Shown here one piece after another: positions 6,732 through 8,544 of a stretch of 8,544 bases of DNA (position 1 is the stretch's first letter; each line of letters begins with the position of its first letter). Both the position numbers and the translations under genes were made by a program. Under the pieces are notes generated by a model. It was given only the letters and a program-made list of their open reading frames with translations. It had not been told where the DNA came from and ran no database searches. This stretch comes from an uncultured Thermomicrobiales bacterium. GTDB lineage: Bacteria; Chloroflexota; Chloroflexia; Thermomicrobiales; UBA6265. The DNA lies in contig CADCWH010000372.1 in assembly GCA_902806395.1 (NCBI GenBank), positions 1-8,544 of the forward strand, in the 5' to 3' direction.

Positions 6732-8078
6732 GTGACGACCCGAGCGACCGACAGTCCGGTGACGCCCGGGACGAGTTGGCCGATCGCGACCACGATCCGC
6801 GACGCCCTCTATGACCGCATCCCGATGGCCGCGCCGGAGTTGGCTTTGCTGGAAACGCGGCCATTCCTCCGCTTGGACCGCATCCAGCAACTCGGCTTCG
6901 TCTCGCGCGTCTGGCCAGGGGCGAAGCACACCCGCTATGAGCACTCCCTCGGCGTCTTCCACCTGACCCGGCTGGCGGTCGCCCACCTGCGGACCACCGC
7001 CGAGGGCACCGCGATCGAGGACCAAGATGCCCGGACGATCTGCGCCGCAGCCCTGCTCCACGACATCGGGCACTACCCGTTCTCCCACGCCGTCGAGGAG
7101 TTGGGACCGCCGATCCTGTCCCACGAGGAGGTCGGCAGGGGCGTCATCGAGGGGTCGGAGATCGGGCCGATCCTGCGATCCGACTGGGACGTGGACCCGG
7201 CTCGGGTAGCGGCGATCGTCGCCCCGGCGGGACGGGACCTACCACCCGTCGACCGCCTCCTGCGGGGCATCCTCTCCGGGCCGCTCGATATGGACAAGCT
7301 GGACTACCTGCCCCGCGACGCCCGCGCCTGCAACGTCCCCTACGGCGGCGTCGACACCGCCCGCCTGATCGATGCCCTGACCATCACCGAGACACCCGAC
7401 GGGACGATCCGGATCGGCATCGCCCAGAAGGGCGTCTCCCCACTGCACTCCCTGATCAATGCCCGGCAGGAGATGTTCGACAACGTCTATTGGCACCATA
7501 CCAACCGGGCCTGCATGGCGATGCTGCTGCGGGCCGTGCAGGAGGCCCTGCTGGCGAGAGCGCTGGCCCCGGGCGACCTGACCGACCACGACGACGCCTC
7601 ATTGCTCGCCCTCCTCAACCGCACGGAGATGCCGGCGGAAACCCGCCGCCTGACGACGGCTCTGACCGAGCGGCGGATCTACAAGCGAGCGGTCGAGATC
7701 AGCGCACGAGCCTTCGAGCTCTATGCGCGGCTGGGCAACCTCTTCTTCGACCCTGCGGCCAGGCGAGAGGTCGAGCGCAGGTTGGCGTCCGGGTTGGCGG
7801 ATCTGACCGGGGAACCCGTGCCGCCGGAGACGCTCCTGAACGACGTGCCGAAGCCCGAGCGGTGGCGAACCGATGTGTGGGTTCGATTTGGACGACCGCC
7901 AGTCGGCTTCACCGAGCTCATGCCATGGCGGGAGGTGGTCGGGTTAGAGGATGCCGACTTCAAGCGGTACGAGGAGCATCGCCGCCTGATCCGGATCGTC
8001 GCGGCCGAGCCGTATCGAGACGCGGTATCGCGGTCCTGGGAACGGCTGGTGATGCCACTGCTGGGCGGAGCATTCTGA
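6732..8078 (+). CDS. HD-domain phosphohydrolase (COG1078, dNTPase/SAMHD1-like)
   Basis: This is a cytoplasmic metal-dependent phosphohydrolase of the HD superfamily; members related to SAMHD1 and bacterial dGTPases remove triphosphate from dNTPs, but many COG1078 proteins are uncharacterised. The 448-residue protein shows the expected motifs in order: KHTRYEHSLGVFHL with His71, ALLHDIGHYPFSH with His110-Asp111, and LDMDKLDYLPRDA (185-197) carrying the last metal-binding Asp. The family-type N-terminus is TIRDALYDRIPMAAPELALLETRP (from residue 21). The start is uncertain: GTG codons at 6720, 6729 and 6732 are in frame; I chose 6732 because GGAG lies six bases upstream. The first ATG in this part (6825) would cut into the conserved N-terminus. 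The frame also runs open back to 5979, which is only antisense to the dehydrogenase. The last 119 bp overlap the convergent PAP2 gene. Confidence 0.9.
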   Translation: MTTRATDSPVTPGTSWPIATTIRDALYDRIPMAAPELALLETRPFLRLDRIQQLGFVSRVWPGAKHTRYEHSLGVFHLTRLAVAHLRTTAEGTAIEDQDARTICAAALLHDIGHYPFSHAVEELGPPILSHEEVGRGVIEGSEIGPILRSDWDVDPARVAAIVAPAGRDLPPVDRLLRGILSGPLDMDKLDYLPRDARACNVPYGGVDTARLIDALTITETPDGTIRIGIAQKGVSPLHSLINARQEMFDNVYWHHTNRACMAMLLRAVQEALLARALAPGDLTDHDDASLLALLNRTEMPAETRRLTTALTERRIYKRAVEISARAFELYARLGNLFFDPAARREVERRLASGLADLTGEPVPPETLLNDVPKPERWRTDVWVRFGRPPVGFTELMPWREVVGLEDADFKRYEEHRRLIRIVAAEPYRDAVSRSWERLVMPLLGGAF

Positions 8079-8544
8079 GCCACTGTCCGCTCACCGCCCA
8101 GGCCATGACGGCAACCACGGCCCCGGCCGCCACGTCCACGGCGTAGTGCTCGCCAAGATAGACGAGCGACATCCCCATCAGTAGCGCGTAGGCCGCGCCG
8201 AGCGATGCCCAGCGGACGCCTCCAGCGGTGGCCACCATCGCCAACACGACCGTCACGGCCAGGTGGACCGACGGCCAGGAGGCGTCTGGGTTCGGATCGA
8301 ACGCGTACCCAGAGCCGTTCGTCGTCCCCAGCCATCCCGCTAGCGGCGTCGCCTCGATCACCCGAGGCACGAGCCGGACGGTCTCCTCGTCCCGCCACGG
8401 TGGGCTGGTCGGCAACAGACCAAACGCGATCGCGCTGACCCCGAACACGATCCCCATCGCCAGGAGAGAGCGAGCGAAGAGGGTCCTATCGGTGACCAGC
8501 AGCCAGATCGCGACGGCATGCGGCACGACGAAGTACGACAGGTA
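7960..8544 (-). CDS. PAP2-superfamily membrane phosphatase, 5' end cut by window
   Basis: This looks like a PAP2_3/inositol-phosphotransferase-type membrane protein, which acts on a phosphorylated lipid or similar substrate at the membrane. The 194 visible residues include several membrane segments. The motif regions are LLPTSPPW (43-50), DASWPSVH (87-94) with the catalytic-type His94, and YLGEHYAVD (129-137) with His133 and Asp137, the typical second and third PAP2 signatures. A GTG at 8526 could be read as start, but the frame is open to the window edge and the preceding residues (YLSYFV) look like the family, so the real start lies beyond 8544. After about residue 160 there is a 34-residue Arg/Pro/Ala-rich tail, mostly encoded opposite the 3' end of the HD-domain gene. 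Its natural substrate is unknown. Confidence 0.85.
   Translation of the reverse strand, partial: YLSYFVVPHAVAIWLLVTDRTLFARSLLAMGIVFGVSAIAFGLLPTSPPWRDEETVRLVPRVIEATPLAGWLGTTNGSGYAFDPNPDASWPSVHLAVTVVLAMVATAGGVRWASLGAAYALLMGMSLVYLGEHYAVDVAAGAVVAVMAWAVSGQWLRMLRPAVASPAVPRTAIPRLDTARPRRSGSGGDAPRTA

Overview
The window is GC-rich bacterial chromosome with tightly packed metabolic genes, several GTG starts and G/C-ending codons. A substrate-binding protein exported by a Tat-type signal with no lipobox, next to a sugar/polyol-type ABC transporter, would fit a Chloroflexota (Thermomicrobia-like) or actinobacterial genome. That taxonomic guess is an inference from style only; no marker gene is present.

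Layout. Positions 1-322 hold no gene I can support. From 323 to 6577 every gene lies on the minus strand and is read right to left: an iron-containing alcohol dehydrogenase (5384-6577), an extracellular solute-binding protein (3800-5158), two inner-membrane permeases (2747-3601 and 1866-2747, joined by a TGATG stop/start overlap) and a MalK/UgpC-type ATPase (323-1411). Together these encode a complete CUT1/MalEFGK-type importer beside a polyol/alcohol-type oxidoreductase. On the right, a COG1078-type HD-domain phosphohydrolase (about 6732-8078) runs divergently on the plus strand. It collides tail-to-tail with a PAP2-superfamily membrane phosphatase (7960-8544, minus strand) whose 5' end is cut by the window edge; the two coding regions overlap by 119 bp.

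How it works together. The binding protein captures a solute outside the membrane, the two permeases form the channel and the ATPase dimer drives uptake. The adjacent dehydrogenase is a plausible first catabolic step, which would point to an alcohol, polyol or sugar derivative as substrate; nothing in the sequence fixes which one.

The intergenic regions hold the most interesting non-coding signals. There is a good sigma70-like promoter (TTGACA, 17-bp spacer, TACAAC) and a small leader hairpin before the binding-protein gene. Between the binding protein and the first permease are two stem-loops, one of which pairs completely only in the minus-strand RNA. A 453-bp gap separates the second permease from its ATPase and contains a hairpin and perfect palindromes. 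I found no CRISPR array, mobile element, tRNA, rRNA or defence system, and no clearly novel system: the coding content is conventional, and the unusual points are regulatory architecture and details of individual proteins.
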